DNA of 64,000 nucleotides from Azospirillum sp. SYSU D00513 (GCF_017356015.1 NZ_JAFIQV010000014.1:62001-126000); one strand, 5' to 3'; numbered from the stretch's first letter, positions 55,522-64,000 are shown. The notes: a model not told the origin generated them from the letters alone. A program made the numbers and translations.

Positions 55522-56678
55522 CCGAGCAGCCCCGTGTTGTCTCTGTGGATCAGGAGAAGATTGGCCGTGTTGCCGAGGATCCGGTCGTTGCTGACCATCA
55601 GCGCGGCGGAATGGGCGTCGCGCAGATGACGTCCCAGGCTGTAATCCGTGTCGTTGCGGTAGCCGGCGAGGCCGCAGACGAGCAGAGCGTGGTTGACGAT
55701 CTTCACCACGGCCTGCGAGCTGGTGGTCTTCAGCGTGTTCATGGCGATGCCGAAGGACAGCGACGTCAGCTTCTCGTCGTCGCCGCGCGCCGCCTCGTAG
55801 CGCTGGAGGGCGGCCAGCACGGTCGCCTTCATCTCCTGCTGCATGGCGACCGCCTCGGCGAGCCGCAGCGCACCAGGGGGTGTCGTGCCCGGCTTCTTGC
55901 GCGCCTCGGCGCGGACGAAGGCGCTGGCGCGCGCCACGGCGTTCGACGCGATGCCGAGCCAGACAGCCGCCCAGACGATGTGGGTCACCGGCAGCATGGT
56001 GCGGGCCAAGATGTCGGCGTAGGGCTGGGGCAGGATCTGCTCCGCCGAGCCCTCCGCCTTCAGCTGGAAGCCCGTGCTGCAGGTGCCGCGCATGCCCAGC
56101 GTGTCCCAGCCATTCGTGCGCTCCAGGCTGGTGTCCGGCTTCAGCACGGCGGCGATCACCTGGTCCGAGGGCGGCGCGTCGGCGGCCCGGCGCGCCGTCA
56201 CCAGGATGCCGTCGGCGTCGGCGCCGTAGGAGATCACGGACGCGTTCTTCGTCAGCGCGAAGCGGTCGCCCGTCCGCTCCACCGCGCAGGAGCTGCTGCG
56301 CACGTCGCCGCCGATCCCCGCTTCCGTGGTGGCGGAGGCGAGCAGGAGTTGTTCCTCCGCCAGCCGCGCCAGGAGTGCGCGGTGCCAGGCGCTGCCCTGG
56401 CCGTGATCGACCAGACAGGCCACCTGGATCTGGTGCATGGCATAGACCATGCCGGCGGCGGCGCAGTGCTGGGCCAGTTCCTGGGCCACGGCGGCGATCT
56501 CCGCCAGCGGCGCGCTCTCGCCGCCGAAGTCGCGCGGGACCATCGCGCCCAGAAGGCGGGCTTCCCGGGCCGCGGCTATCGCCTCTCGCGGGAAGCGGGC
56601 GTCGCGGTCGACCGCGTCGGCGTGGCGTGCCGCCACCTCCTTCGCGACCGCGCGCGCCCTGCGGACGAGGTCGCTCAC
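55518..56678 (-). CDS. Acyl-CoA dehydrogenase homologue lacking the usual catalytic Glu
   Basis: This 386-residue flavoprotein has the acyl-CoA dehydrogenase fold: a helical N-terminal domain, a central barrel with [10 protein letters not shown] and [15 protein letters not shown], and a C-terminal helical bundle. Where medium-chain enzymes have YEGT with the catalytic Glu, it has [10 protein letters not shown], so Gly or Asn stands at that place. It may therefore oxidise or hydroxylate a carrier-bound amino acid, or another substrate, by a different mechanism (inference). It overlaps both the carrier and ligase genes by 4 bp. Confidence 0.88.
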   Translation of the reverse strand: MSDLVRRARAVAKEVAARHADAVDRDARFPREAIAAAREARLLGAMVPRDFGGESAPLAEIAAVAQELAQHCAAAGMVYAMHQIQVACLVDHGQGSAWHRALLARLAEEQLLLASATTEAGIGGDVRSSSCAVERTGDRFALTKNASVISYGADADGILVTARRAADAPPSDQVIAAVLKPDTSLERTNGWDTLGMRGTCSTGFQLKAEGSAEQILPQPYADILARTMLPVTHIVWAAVWLGIASNAVARASAFVRAEARKKPGTTPPGALRLAEAVAMQQEMKATVLAALQRYEAARGDDEKLTSLSFGIAMNTLKTTSSQAVVKIVNHALLVCGLAGYRNDTDYSLGRHLRDAHSAALMVSNDRILGNTANLLLIHRDNTGLLG

Positions 56679-56998
56679 GCGCCGGCGGTCCCGTTCAGGA
56701 GGCCGGAAACGGCGTCCCGGATCGCCGCGATGCTTTCGAAGGTGCGGCGGCGCAGGAGCTGTTCCGGGAACTCCACGTCGAACCGTTCCTCCAGCGCCAG
56801 CATCAGGTTTACCGATCCGTGGGACGTGAGGCCGGCGGCATACAGGTCGTCCTCGTCCGACAGCCCCTCGGGCCCGGCGGCGAGCACGCCGCTTTCCGCC
56901 AGGATGGACCGGATGTCCTGCGTGATGGACGACGCGGCGGCTCCGTCGCCGTCCTGATGGGGAGCGTCTTCGCTGACCCGTAACGCGTGCTGTGCCAT
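56675..56998 (-). CDS. Dedicated acyl/aminoacyl carrier protein
   Basis: The protein has 107 residues from the ATG at 56996-56998. A disordered N-terminus of about 20 residues precedes a four-helix carrier domain. The phosphopantetheine Ser is S59 in [19 protein letters not shown], where TSH replaces the usual DSL, a trait of carrier proteins paired with amino acid:carrier-protein ligases. It is the first gene of the operon and overlaps the dehydrogenase gene by 4 bp. The frame extends to 57058, but that start would be further from a ribosome site. Confidence 0.88.
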   Translation of the reverse strand: MAQHALRVSEDAPHQDGDGAAASSITQDIRSILAESGVLAAGPEGLSDEDDLYAAGLTSHGSVNLMLALEERFDVEFPEQLLRRRTFESIAAIRDAVSGLLNGTAGA

Positions 56999-57113
56999 GT
57001 TCCTCACCTTAGTTCTTGTCCCGGCGGCTGATCCGATGGCCCGATAACGACAATCCAATCTAATTGTTCACCGAATCTATACCGCTCAGCCGGAAGTCTT
57101 CGCGGTATGAATG

Positions 57114-57126
57114 TGCGTAGTACGCA
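57114..57126. promoter_or_regulatory. Perfect palindrome in the divergent promoter region
   Basis: TGCGTAGTACGCA is a 13-bp perfect inverted repeat about a central G. It lies 116 bp upstream of the carrier-protein gene and 270 bp upstream of the HlyD-like gene on the other strand. It is the clearest operator candidate in the 397-bp gap (56999-57395); no promoter hexamers could be fixed with confidence, and no gene is visible there. Confidence 0.45.
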
Positions 57127-57395
57127 AAGGAAAGCCGATTATTGCTTTTGTTCGGCGGGGCTAGCCCACAAGAGCATGCACCGAGTCGCAACCGAATCCG
57201 GCTAACGCATGCGGCTAGGGCCGCAGACCCTTTCGGAACTCATCCATTGGCGGGTCCTACTGCCTCATCACGGGACCGGATGCCTTCCTGCCGGCTCGCG
57301 CGGAGGTTCAATGGTCACAAAAAAAGGCGTTTCCTTACCTGTTCGTTCGGGATAACCCAGAAGAGAAAACACCCCTTCCTCAGGCTTCCTCCACC

Positions 57396-58607
57396 ATGCG
57401 CAAGCTCATCAAGTTGGCCGCCGGTCTGACCCTGTCCGGCCTCGCCGGCTATGTCGTCGTCAGCGAGGGCGTGGCCGTCGTCAGTTCGGACGCGGTCGTC
57501 AACGCGCGCGTGGCGGTGGTGCGGGCACCGATCGACGGGCAGCTCACCCTGGAGCGGCGCGCCATCGGGGAGCGCGTGCGCGCCGGCCAGCCGCTCGGCA
57601 GCCTGACCGACGAGCGCGCGGACGAGGCGCGCCTGCTCGATCTGGAGCATGCGGCGGGCGGGCTCGCAACCGACATCGGCCGCCTCCAGGCCCAGATCCT
57701 CAGCGTGACGGCCAGCCGGGACGCGCTGGAGGAGCGCACGGTCGCCTACCGCGACGCGCGGCTGCGCCAGCTCCGCTCACGTATCGAGGAGCAGGAGGCG
57801 CTTCTCGCCAGCGCCAAGGCGCAGTCCGGCGAATCGGATGGGGAGCTGAAGCGGGCGGAGGAGCTGCGGGCGCGCGGCGTCCAGTCCATCGCGATCCTGG
57901 ACCGCGCGCAGGCCGCGCATCAGGTGAACATCCACAACATCCGGGTGGCAGGAGCACGGTTGGACGCGCTGCGCACGGAAATGGACGCGGCGGCCAGCGG
58001 CATGTTCCTGGGCGACTCCTACAACGACACGCCCTATTCGAGCCAGCGCGGGCAGGAGCTGAGCCTGCGCATCACCGAACTCGGCGCCGAACTCGGCGAG
58101 CGCAGCCAGCGGCTGACGATGATACGGGAGCAGATCGCCGTCGAACGGCAGCGCGTGTCACGCCTGCGCGACGCCTTCCTCTCCTCGCCCGTGGACGGGC
58201 TGATCTGGGAGGCGCCGTTCGGGAACGGGGAGTACGCGCGCAAGGGGCAGGATCTTCTGCGCCTGCTCGACTGCTCGACCACCATCGTGACCGCCAGCGT
58301 CGGCGAGAGCGATTACAACCGGCTGAAGGTCGGCGACGCCGCGCAGTTCCGCCTGTCGGGGACCAGCCGGGTCTTCGACGGGCAGGTGCTCCGCCTCGCC
58401 GGATCCGGCGCGGCGACGGTCTACAACAACCTCGCCATCGCGCCGGGGCCGGAGCATCTGAAGCGCTTCGACGTGGCGCTGGCCGTGCCGGACCTGGTGG
58501 CGGACGGCGAGGTTGGCTGCTCCGTCGGCCGCACGGGCAAGGTGGTGTTCTCCGGCACGCCGCGCGAGATGATGCGGTCCGTCGGCCGCTGGCTCGGCCT
58601 CCTCTAG
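57396..58607 (+). CDS. HlyD-family periplasmic adaptor for polysaccharide export
   Basis: This 403-residue protein has one N-terminal membrane anchor (LIKLAAGLTLSGLAGYVVVSEGVA), a biotinyl-lipoyl-like half (VVRAPIDGQLTLE), a long coiled coil (about 85-200 and 225-265), and the second lipoyl half (SSPVDGLIWEAPFGNGEYARKGQDLLRL). A beta-barrel domain ends the protein. Paired with the membrane glycosyltransferase 12 bp downstream, it resembles Alg44-like adaptors that guide a nascent polymer through the periplasm. Confidence 0.88.
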   Translation: MRKLIKLAAGLTLSGLAGYVVVSEGVAVVSSDAVVNARVAVVRAPIDGQLTLERRAIGERVRAGQPLGSLTDERADEARLLDLEHAAGGLATDIGRLQAQILSVTASRDALEERTVAYRDARLRQLRSRIEEQEALLASAKAQSGESDGELKRAEELRARGVQSIAILDRAQAAHQVNIHNIRVAGARLDALRTEMDAAASGMFLGDSYNDTPYSSQRGQELSLRITELGAELGERSQRLTMIREQIAVERQRVSRLRDAFLSSPVDGLIWEAPFGNGEYARKGQDLLRLLDCSTTIVTASVGESDYNRLKVGDAAQFRLSGTSRVFDGQVLRLAGSGAATVYNNLAIAPGPEHLKRFDVALAVPDLVADGEVGCSVGRTGKVVFSGTPREMMRSVGRWLGLL

Positions 58608-58619
58608 AAGGGTGACGTG

Positions 58620-60584
58620 ATGGTGCTGTCCCCCTTCGAAGCGAGCTTCGCGCCGGGGCTCCTGGTCTGCGGGGCGGCACTCGCCATCCTGCCCTTCTGC
58701 GACCGCGAGGACAGCCGCGTCCGCACGGTGATGTTCGGGATCTGCATCCTGCTGTGCTGGCGCTACATGGTCTGGCGCTTCACCGAATCCATCCCGCCCC
58801 TGGCGCTCGACGCCGAGACGCTGTGCGCCTGGCTGTTCGCCCTGCTGGAGGCCGGAACGGCCGTCAGTTCCACGCTCGCCTTCGTGATGCTCTCGCGCGT
58901 CCGCAACCGAAGCCCGGAGGCCGACGTCCACGCGGATTGGTGGAAGGCCGGGGAGCCGCCGCAGGTGGACGTGCTGATCGCCACCTACAACGAGGAGGAA
59001 TCGATCCTCACCCGCACCATCGTCGGCGCGCTGGGGATCGACCACCCGCGCCTGCGCGTCTGGGTGCTGGACGACGGCAAGCGCGACTGGCTGGCGGAGC
59101 TGTGCGCCCACAAGGGCTGCGGCTATCTCCGCCGGCCGGACAACAGCCACGCCAAGGCTGGCAACATCAACAACGCGCTGGCGCATCTGGGCGGGCTGGA
59201 ACGGCAGCCGGACTTCGTCGTCGTGCTCGATGCCGACTTCGTGCCGCATGCGGAGTTCGTCTCCCGCGCGCTGGCGCTGTTCCACGACGATTCGGTCGGG
59301 CTCGTCCAGACTCCGCAGCACTTCTTCAACCCGGACCCGATCCAGGCGAATCTCAGCATCGCCAGGGCCTATCCGGACGAGCAGCGCTTCTTCTTCGACC
59401 ATCTCATGGCGTCGCGCGACGCCTGGGGCATCGCCTTTTGCTGCGGCACCTCCTCCATGATCCGCTGGTCGGGGCTCCAGGCCATCGGCGGCTTCCCGAC
59501 GGACAGCGTCACCGAGGACTTCCTGGTCACCGTGCGGCTGAAGGCCCGGGGCTTGCGGACCGTCTATCTCAACGAGCGGCTGAGCGAAGGGCTGGCCCCG
59601 GAAGGGCTGAAGGAATACGTCACCCAGCGCGGCCGCTGGTGCCTCGGGCTGATCCAGATCGTGCGCGGGGCGACGGGACCCTTCTCGAAAAGCTCCCTGA
59701 CCTTCATGGACCGGGTCGGGCTGATCGATTCCTTCCTTTACTGGGCCACGACCTTCCCATTCCGGCTGGCCTGCTTCCTGGCGCCGATCCTCTACTGGTG
59801 GTTCGGCTTCAGCATGGTGGAGGCGACGGCGCCCGAGGTGGTCGCCTATTTCGTCCCCTATTTCGCCGCGGTGATGATTGCGCTGAACTGGACGACGCGC
59901 GGCCTCGTCGTCCCGCTGCTGAACGACGTCAGCCAGATGCTGACGATGTTCGAGATCATCCACGCGGTGGTGCTCGGCCTGCTGAAGCCCAAGGGGCACA
60001 AGTTCAAGGTCACGGCCAAGGGCGGGCAGCGCGACCGCATCACGGTTCAGTGGGGCATGCTGCGCCGCTTCGGCCTTCTGGCGGCGGCGACCGCACTCGG
60101 CATGCTGCTGTCCATGCTGTCCGACTATTCGGCGGCCGGCGGGGCAGGGGACGGCATCGTCGTCGTGCTGTTCTGGAGCTTCTACAACCTGGTCGCCCTC
60201 GGTCTGGCGATGGCCGTCTGCGTGGAGTTGCCGCGCTTCCGCCATGACGAGCGCTTCTGGACGGACGAGCAGACGGAGATCGAGGCCGATGGACGGGCGC
60301 GGCGGATGCGCGTGCTCGACATCTCCGTCGGCGGCATGCGCGTCTGGGGCACGCTCGACCTGCCCGCGGGAACGCCGGTGCTGGTGCGCCTGGAAGAGGC
60401 GGGGGAGGTGCGCGCGACGCTTGTCGGCCAGGAGGAAGGAGCCATGACCCTGCACTTCGACGAGGACGAGGCGACGCGCGACCGCCTCGTCCGCAAGCTC
60501 TATTCCGGCCGCTACAGCGGGGCCGCTCCGTCCGTCAGTCTGGAGAAGATCTTCAGGGGGCTGCAGGCTCGCGCGGCGCGCTGA
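58620..60584 (+). CDS. Cellulose synthase-like glycosyltransferase (GT2) with PilZ domain
   Basis: This 654-residue inner-membrane processive glycosyltransferase has membrane helices on both sides of a cytoplasmic GT-A domain. The acids are in VLDDGKRD (about 150), VVLDADFVPH (about 206) and TEDF (about 295), followed by the QRGRW acceptor motif (about 338). The C-terminus has a PilZ domain with RARRMR and LDISVGGMRVWG, which binds c-di-GMP. It should make an unbranched exopolysaccharide when c-di-GMP rises. It is not clearly cellulose synthase, since no bcsB/bcsC genes follow. The ATG at 58620 is preferred over the GTG one codon earlier. Confidence 0.92.
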   Translation: MVLSPFEASFAPGLLVCGAALAILPFCDREDSRVRTVMFGICILLCWRYMVWRFTESIPPLALDAETLCAWLFALLEAGTAVSSTLAFVMLSRVRNRSPEADVHADWWKAGEPPQVDVLIATYNEEESILTRTIVGALGIDHPRLRVWVLDDGKRDWLAELCAHKGCGYLRRPDNSHAKAGNINNALAHLGGLERQPDFVVVLDADFVPHAEFVSRALALFHDDSVGLVQTPQHFFNPDPIQANLSIARAYPDEQRFFFDHLMASRDAWGIAFCCGTSSMIRWSGLQAIGGFPTDSVTEDFLVTVRLKARGLRTVYLNERLSEGLAPEGLKEYVTQRGRWCLGLIQIVRGATGPFSKSSLTFMDRVGLIDSFLYWATTFPFRLACFLAPILYWWFGFSMVEATAPEVVAYFVPYFAAVMIALNWTTRGLVVPLLNDVSQMLTMFEIIHAVVLGLLKPKGHKFKVTAKGGQRDRITVQWGMLRRFGLLAAATALGMLLSMLSDYSAAGGAGDGIVVVLFWSFYNLVALGLAMAVCVELPRFRHDERFWTDEQTEIEADGRARRMRVLDISVGGMRVWGTLDLPAGTPVLVRLEEAGEVRATLVGQEEGAMTLHFDEDEATRDRLVRKLYSGRYSGAAPSVSLEKIFRGLQARAAR

Positions 60585-61752
60585 CGGCGGGCTCTGCCGG
60601 GTGGGTTGCGCGGCGCAGGGTGGGCGAGGCCGACGGCTGCTGCTGTTCCAGCGTCGCGGCGATCCGCACCAGCGCGACCGACAGCGTCAGCGCCTCGCCG
60701 AAGGCGCGGGTCGGCGGCACCCCGGCGGCGGTGTCGCCATGGCCGATCCGGTCGGCGGCCTCGGCGATGGTGCGCAGCGGCCGCGTGACGCGGCCCGACA
60801 GATGCCAGCCCAGCGCGCAGGCCGCCGCCGCGGCGGCGAGGGCCACGAGCAGGATGCGCTGCTGGAGGTCGGCGGCGGGGGAGAGGACCGTCTCGGCGTC
60901 GCGCCGGACCATCACGATCCAACCCAGCCCGCGGTAGTCGCCTTCGCCGCGCGTCGGGGCGACGGCCGTGAAATACTCCTTGCCGTCCGGCCAGCGTTCC
61001 ACGTCCGTGCGCGCGATGCCTTGCGCGCCCGCGCGCACGCCGGCGAGGTCGAGCTTCTCCCCCTGGAGACCCTTTGGGCCCATCAGGACGGTACCATCCC
61101 GGCTGACCACCATCGCCTCCGTGCCGGGCGCGCGGCCTCCGCTGCGGTCGAGGACGGCAGCGGTCACCTCGTCGATCCAGTTCCAGCTCAGATGCGCGCC
61201 CAGCACGCCCATCGGCACGCCATCGCCACGGACCATCGGCATGGCGATGTCCACGAAGCGCAGCGGCTCGCCATTCGGATTGGGGGGCAGCTTCTGGGCC
61301 AGCAGAACGGCCTCGTGCACGTCTCCGGCAAAGGCCGCTTGCCGGCCGGCGCGGTACCAGGGCCGCGCGGACACATCGGCACCCTCGAGCATGCCGCCCG
61401 TGCTGACCTGCACCCGGCCTTCCGTGTCCGCCGCGCCGATCCAGGCATAGACCGGCACGCTCTGCCGGAGGGCGTCGAGCTGGCGGCGGAACTCCGCCGA
61501 CCAATCGACGTCGCCGCGCGCGTTCACCATCGAGGTGATCAGCGCGATGTCCCGCCAGCGCTCGTGCATGCCGATGTCGAGCTTGCTGGCGATCTGCGCG
61601 CTCAATTCCAGCAGGTTCTCCGCCGCTTGGCCGCGCGCATGGTTGCCGGCGCTGACGCCAGCATAGAGCCCGACTGCGAGGATCGGGGCGGCGCAGAGCC
61701 CGACGAGGCCGGCGCCGATCAGGGTTCGCAGGGATTTGGGCCGGGGTGCCAT
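60553..61752 (-). CDS. Cache-HAMP membrane sensor without output domain
   Basis: This 399-residue protein has a membrane helix (about 10-32), then a periplasmic double-Cache domain (35-290) with VPVYAWIGAADTEGRV, ARPWYRAGRQAA and LRFVDIAMPMVRG. A second membrane helix (about 295-315) and a HAMP linker (SGRVTRPLRTIAEAADRIGHGD) follow. The protein then ends in a short Pro-rich tail with no GGDEF, EAL, kinase or chemotaxis domain. It may act through partner proteins. Its 3' end overlaps the convergent glycosyltransferase gene by 32 bp. Confidence 0.85.
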   Translation of the reverse strand: MAPRPKSLRTLIGAGLVGLCAAPILAVGLYAGVSAGNHARGQAAENLLELSAQIASKLDIGMHERWRDIALITSMVNARGDVDWSAEFRRQLDALRQSVPVYAWIGAADTEGRVQVSTGGMLEGADVSARPWYRAGRQAAFAGDVHEAVLLAQKLPPNPNGEPLRFVDIAMPMVRGDGVPMGVLGAHLSWNWIDEVTAAVLDRSGGRAPGTEAMVVSRDGTVLMGPKGLQGEKLDLAGVRAGAQGIARTDVERWPDGKEYFTAVAPTRGEGDYRGLGWIVMVRRDAETVLSPAADLQQRILLVALAAAAAACALGWHLSGRVTRPLRTIAEAADRIGHGDTAAGVPPTRAFGEALTLSVALVRIAATLEQQQPSASPTLRRATHPAEPAVSAPREPAAP

Positions 61753-61939
61753 GGCTTGAGCCTCACGCGTGCGTAGGAAGGATGATGCTCCATCCTGTGG
61801 CGAAAGCCTCTAGATAAGGTTAATAAATCCTTCCGTTTCGACCGAAAACCAACAAATCCTTTCATCCTTGAGTGATCCGTTGCTCAGTCTTCTTCGTAAC
61901 AGGGTTGTCCTTTACCTGAGATTTCAAGAAGACATTCAA

Positions 61940-63991
61940 ATGAAGGCGCGCTCCATAGATGCCGGGTCTGCATGCCCCTCCACGGATGCCCGGCCCGGGA
62001 CGGGCGCGCCACAGGCTTTCAGCCCTCGCCCATTGACGATGCAACCAACAACAGAACCATTCACGCCCTTTCCGGGATCTGGACTGGTTGAACAGATGGA
62101 ACATCTGAGGCTGGCGGAGTTGCGCTGGTACGGCATCCTCGACACGGCGGCCACCCCCTCCTTCGACCGCTTGACGCGGCTGGCTTCGGCGTCGCTCGAG
62201 GTGCCGATCGCGCTGATATCGCTGGTCGACGGAGACCGGCAGTGGTTCAAGAGCCGCGTCGGCCTGCAGGTCTGCGAGACGGGCCGGGATATCGCCTTCT
62301 GCGCCCACGCGATCCTGGGCGACGAGGTGCTGGTCGTGCCCGACGCGCGCGACGACGCGCGCTTCTCCGGCAACCCGCTGGTGACGGGGGATCCGAAGAT
62401 CCGCTTCTATGCGGGGGCGCCGCTCGTCAGCCCGTCCGGCCACAGGCTCGGCACGCTGTGCGTGATCGACACGCGTCCAAGGCATGATTTCTGTGCCCGC
62501 CGGAAGGCCATTCTTGCCGATCTCGCGGCGAGCGCCATGGAGGCGATGGAGACGCACCGCCGCAACAGCGAGGGGATCGGGAATGCCGCCCGCCAGGTGC
62601 GCCGGCTTGCCACCAACCTGAACGACACGTTCGAGGCGGCGCCTCTCGCGATGGTGACGACCCTGATCGACGGGACGGTGACGGGGTGGAACGGCAGCGC
62701 CGAGGCGATGTTCGGCTGGACCAAGGAAGAGGCGCTGGGGCGCATGCTGCCCTTCGTTCCGGAGGCGGAACGTGGTTTCTCCCGTCACCATGCCGGAGAA
62801 ACGCTGGCCGGCAAGCATGTGCGCGGGCTCGAGGTCCGGCGCCTGCGCAAGGACGGCTCATGGATCGACGTGCGGATCGCGACGGCGGCTCTTCGGGACG
62901 AGCATGGGCGCGCCGTCGAGATCCTCGTCATCCTGGAGGATGTAACGGACGCGAAACGAACCAAGGCGGCGCTTGAGGAAAAGCGGGCCTCGCTCGATGC
63001 GCTGCTGTCCACCACCGTGGACGCCGTGGTGACCGCCGACCAGGACAACCGGATCACCGGCTGGAATCCGGGTGCCGAGGCGATCTTCGGTCATTCCGCC
63101 GGCGAAGCAATCGGAAGCCCCCTGGCGTTGGTCCAGCCGGCACACCCCCAGGGCATTCATCTAGCCGGTCTTTTCGAGGAGGTCCGAACCGGCGGGGCGT
63201 CCCTGCCTCGCTCCGTGGTGGAAAGCCCCGGCCTGCGGCGGGATGGGTCGGAATTCCACATGGAGGTGGCGCTGTCCTCCTGGACCGGCGGCTCCAGGCG
63301 GTTCTTCGGGGCCATCATCCGTGACGTCACGACGCGCAAGCGCGCCGACACCGACCTTGCCGACGCGAAGCGGCGCGTGGACGCAATGAACGTCCGGCTG
63401 ACCGCCACCCAGGAGGAAGTGGTGCGCCGCCTCTGCACCGCGGCGGAGTTCCGCGACGACGACACCGGCCAGCATGTGGTCCGCATCGCTCATCTCGCTC
63501 ACCGGCTCGCCATCAATTCCGGAGCGGATTCCGATTTCGCGGATCAACTCCGGGAGGCGGCGCCGCTGCACGACATCGGCAAGATCGGGGTGCCGGACAC
63601 CGTGCTGCTGAAACCGGGGAAACTCGACCCGGAGGAGCGGAAGGTCATGGAGGAGCATGTCGGGATTGGCTGGCGCATTCTCCGGGGAAGCGACGTTCCA
63701 CTGCTGGAACTCGCCGCGGAGGTCGCGCTGACCCATCACGAGAAATGGGACGGCACCGGCTATCCCGCCGGGTTGAAAGGGGAGGCGATCCCCTTGTCCG
63801 GACGGGTCGTCGCGGTCACGGACGTGTTCGACGCGCTTCTCTCCCGACGTCCGTACAAGGAGCCCTGGAGCCTGGAACGGGTTCTGAACCATCTGCGCGC
63901 CGAGGCCGGGCGGCATTTCGATCCGCGTCTGGTGTCCGCTTTTCTCGACGACATTCCCGGCATGGTTCAGCTCCACGCCCGGTACAGCTGA
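61940..63991 (+). CDS. GAF-PAS-PAS-HD-GYP c-di-GMP phosphodiesterase
   Basis: The protein has 683 residues if translation starts at the ATG at 61940; a TTG at 61868 and ATGs at 62039 and 62096 are alternatives, none with a good ribosome site. Domains in order are GAF (about 55-200, with FDRLTRLASASLEVPIALISLVD), PAS 1 (about 215-345), PAS 2 (about 350-470) and HD-GYP. The last has complete metal and GYP motifs: HVVRIAHLAHRL, LHDIGKIGVPD, THHEKWDGTGYP and VVAVTDVFDAL. It should hydrolyse c-di-GMP in response to a soluble signal, opposing PilZ activation of the nearby glycosyltransferase. Confidence 0.9.
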   Translation: MKARSIDAGSACPSTDARPGTGAPQAFSPRPLTMQPTTEPFTPFPGSGLVEQMEHLRLAELRWYGILDTAATPSFDRLTRLASASLEVPIALISLVDGDRQWFKSRVGLQVCETGRDIAFCAHAILGDEVLVVPDARDDARFSGNPLVTGDPKIRFYAGAPLVSPSGHRLGTLCVIDTRPRHDFCARRKAILADLAASAMEAMETHRRNSEGIGNAARQVRRLATNLNDTFEAAPLAMVTTLIDGTVTGWNGSAEAMFGWTKEEALGRMLPFVPEAERGFSRHHAGETLAGKHVRGLEVRRLRKDGSWIDVRIATAALRDEHGRAVEILVILEDVTDAKRTKAALEEKRASLDALLSTTVDAVVTADQDNRITGWNPGAEAIFGHSAGEAIGSPLALVQPAHPQGIHLAGLFEEVRTGGASLPRSVVESPGLRRDGSEFHMEVALSSWTGGSRRFFGAIIRDVTTRKRADTDLADAKRRVDAMNVRLTATQEEVVRRLCTAAEFRDDDTGQHVVRIAHLAHRLAINSGADSDFADQLREAAPLHDIGKIGVPDTVLLKPGKLDPEERKVMEEHVGIGWRILRGSDVPLLELAAEVALTHHEKWDGTGYPAGLKGEAIPLSGRVVAVTDVFDALLSRRPYKEPWSLERVLNHLRAEAGRHFDPRLVSAFLDDIPGMVQLHARYS

Positions 63992-64000
63992 GCCTTGCCT

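Noticed and set aside
48973-56998. A polyketide or non-ribosomal peptide cluster, because of the carrier protein.
   Set aside because: No ketosynthase, adenylation, condensation or acyltransferase domain is present. Amino acid activation is by a synthetase-like ligase.
58158-60455. A long minus-strand frame opposite the glycosyltransferase.
   Set aside because: It is an antisense shadow with His/Gln/Asp-rich composition. All recognisable motifs are on the plus strand.

Overview
The window is a high-GC (well above 60% by eye, not computed), densely packed stretch of chromosome or chromid. It most resembles an alphaproteobacterium of the Rhodospirillales/Azospirillum type. The reasons are the aerobic cobalamin genes (CobG, CobN), a NadQ-like regulator beside nadABC, the membrane urate oxidase PuuD, a cysteine desulfurase next to xdhABC, an amino acid:carrier-protein ligase cluster, and abundant REP-like palindromes of the GTCATCCCCGCGAAAGCGGGG type. 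The assignment is inference; no rRNA or tRNA gene is present to confirm it.

Layout. 1-615: 3' part of cobK. 597-10098 (minus strand): a cobalamin riboswitch leads into cbtB-cbtA-cobW, then after a REP doublet cobN-cobG-cobH-cobI-cobJ, with 4-bp overlaps throughout the second half. 10351-11138: a secreted M15-like protein and a small orphan. 11331-18178: a LacI-type regulator, a 2-keto-4-pentenoate hydratase-like enzyme, a polar amino acid-type ABC transporter, a 2-hydroxyacid dehydrogenase and a HAD hydrolase. Two related CG-centred operators tie this set together. 18255-18701: two nested miniature transposable elements, each inserted in the loop of a REP palindrome.

18752-36650: purine and ureide catabolism (guanine deaminase, two M20 amidohydrolases, xdhABC, a cysteine desulfurase likely serving XdhC, and later a LysR regulator with puuD). 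It is interrupted by uvrC, an MFS carrier and dinB. 36726-42869: NAD synthesis, with a NadQ-like regulator and nadA-nadB-nadC behind a tandem operator array. Regulator and operon are separated by an AT-richer insert carrying a lone PD-(D/E)XK nuclease-like gene. 42911-46483: a sigma-54/NtrC-type promoter drives a nitrate-type ABC transporter, followed by a BMP-family binding protein.

47747-56998 (minus strand): an rRNA/tRNA pseudouridine synthase, two small exported proteins, and a translationally coupled operon: carrier protein, acyl-CoA dehydrogenase homologue, amino acid:carrier-protein ligase, DUF1839-like protein, GH2 beta-mannosidase-like enzyme, and a tandem alpha/beta hydrolase. Its product is not known to me, and I regard it as the most interesting system in the window. 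57396-63991: a HlyD-like protein, a cellulose-synthase-like glycosyltransferase with a PilZ (c-di-GMP) domain, an orphan Cache-HAMP sensor, and a GAF-PAS-PAS-HD-GYP phosphodiesterase. Together they look like a c-di-GMP-controlled exopolysaccharide module.

All domain calls were made by reading the translated sequence. No database search was run.
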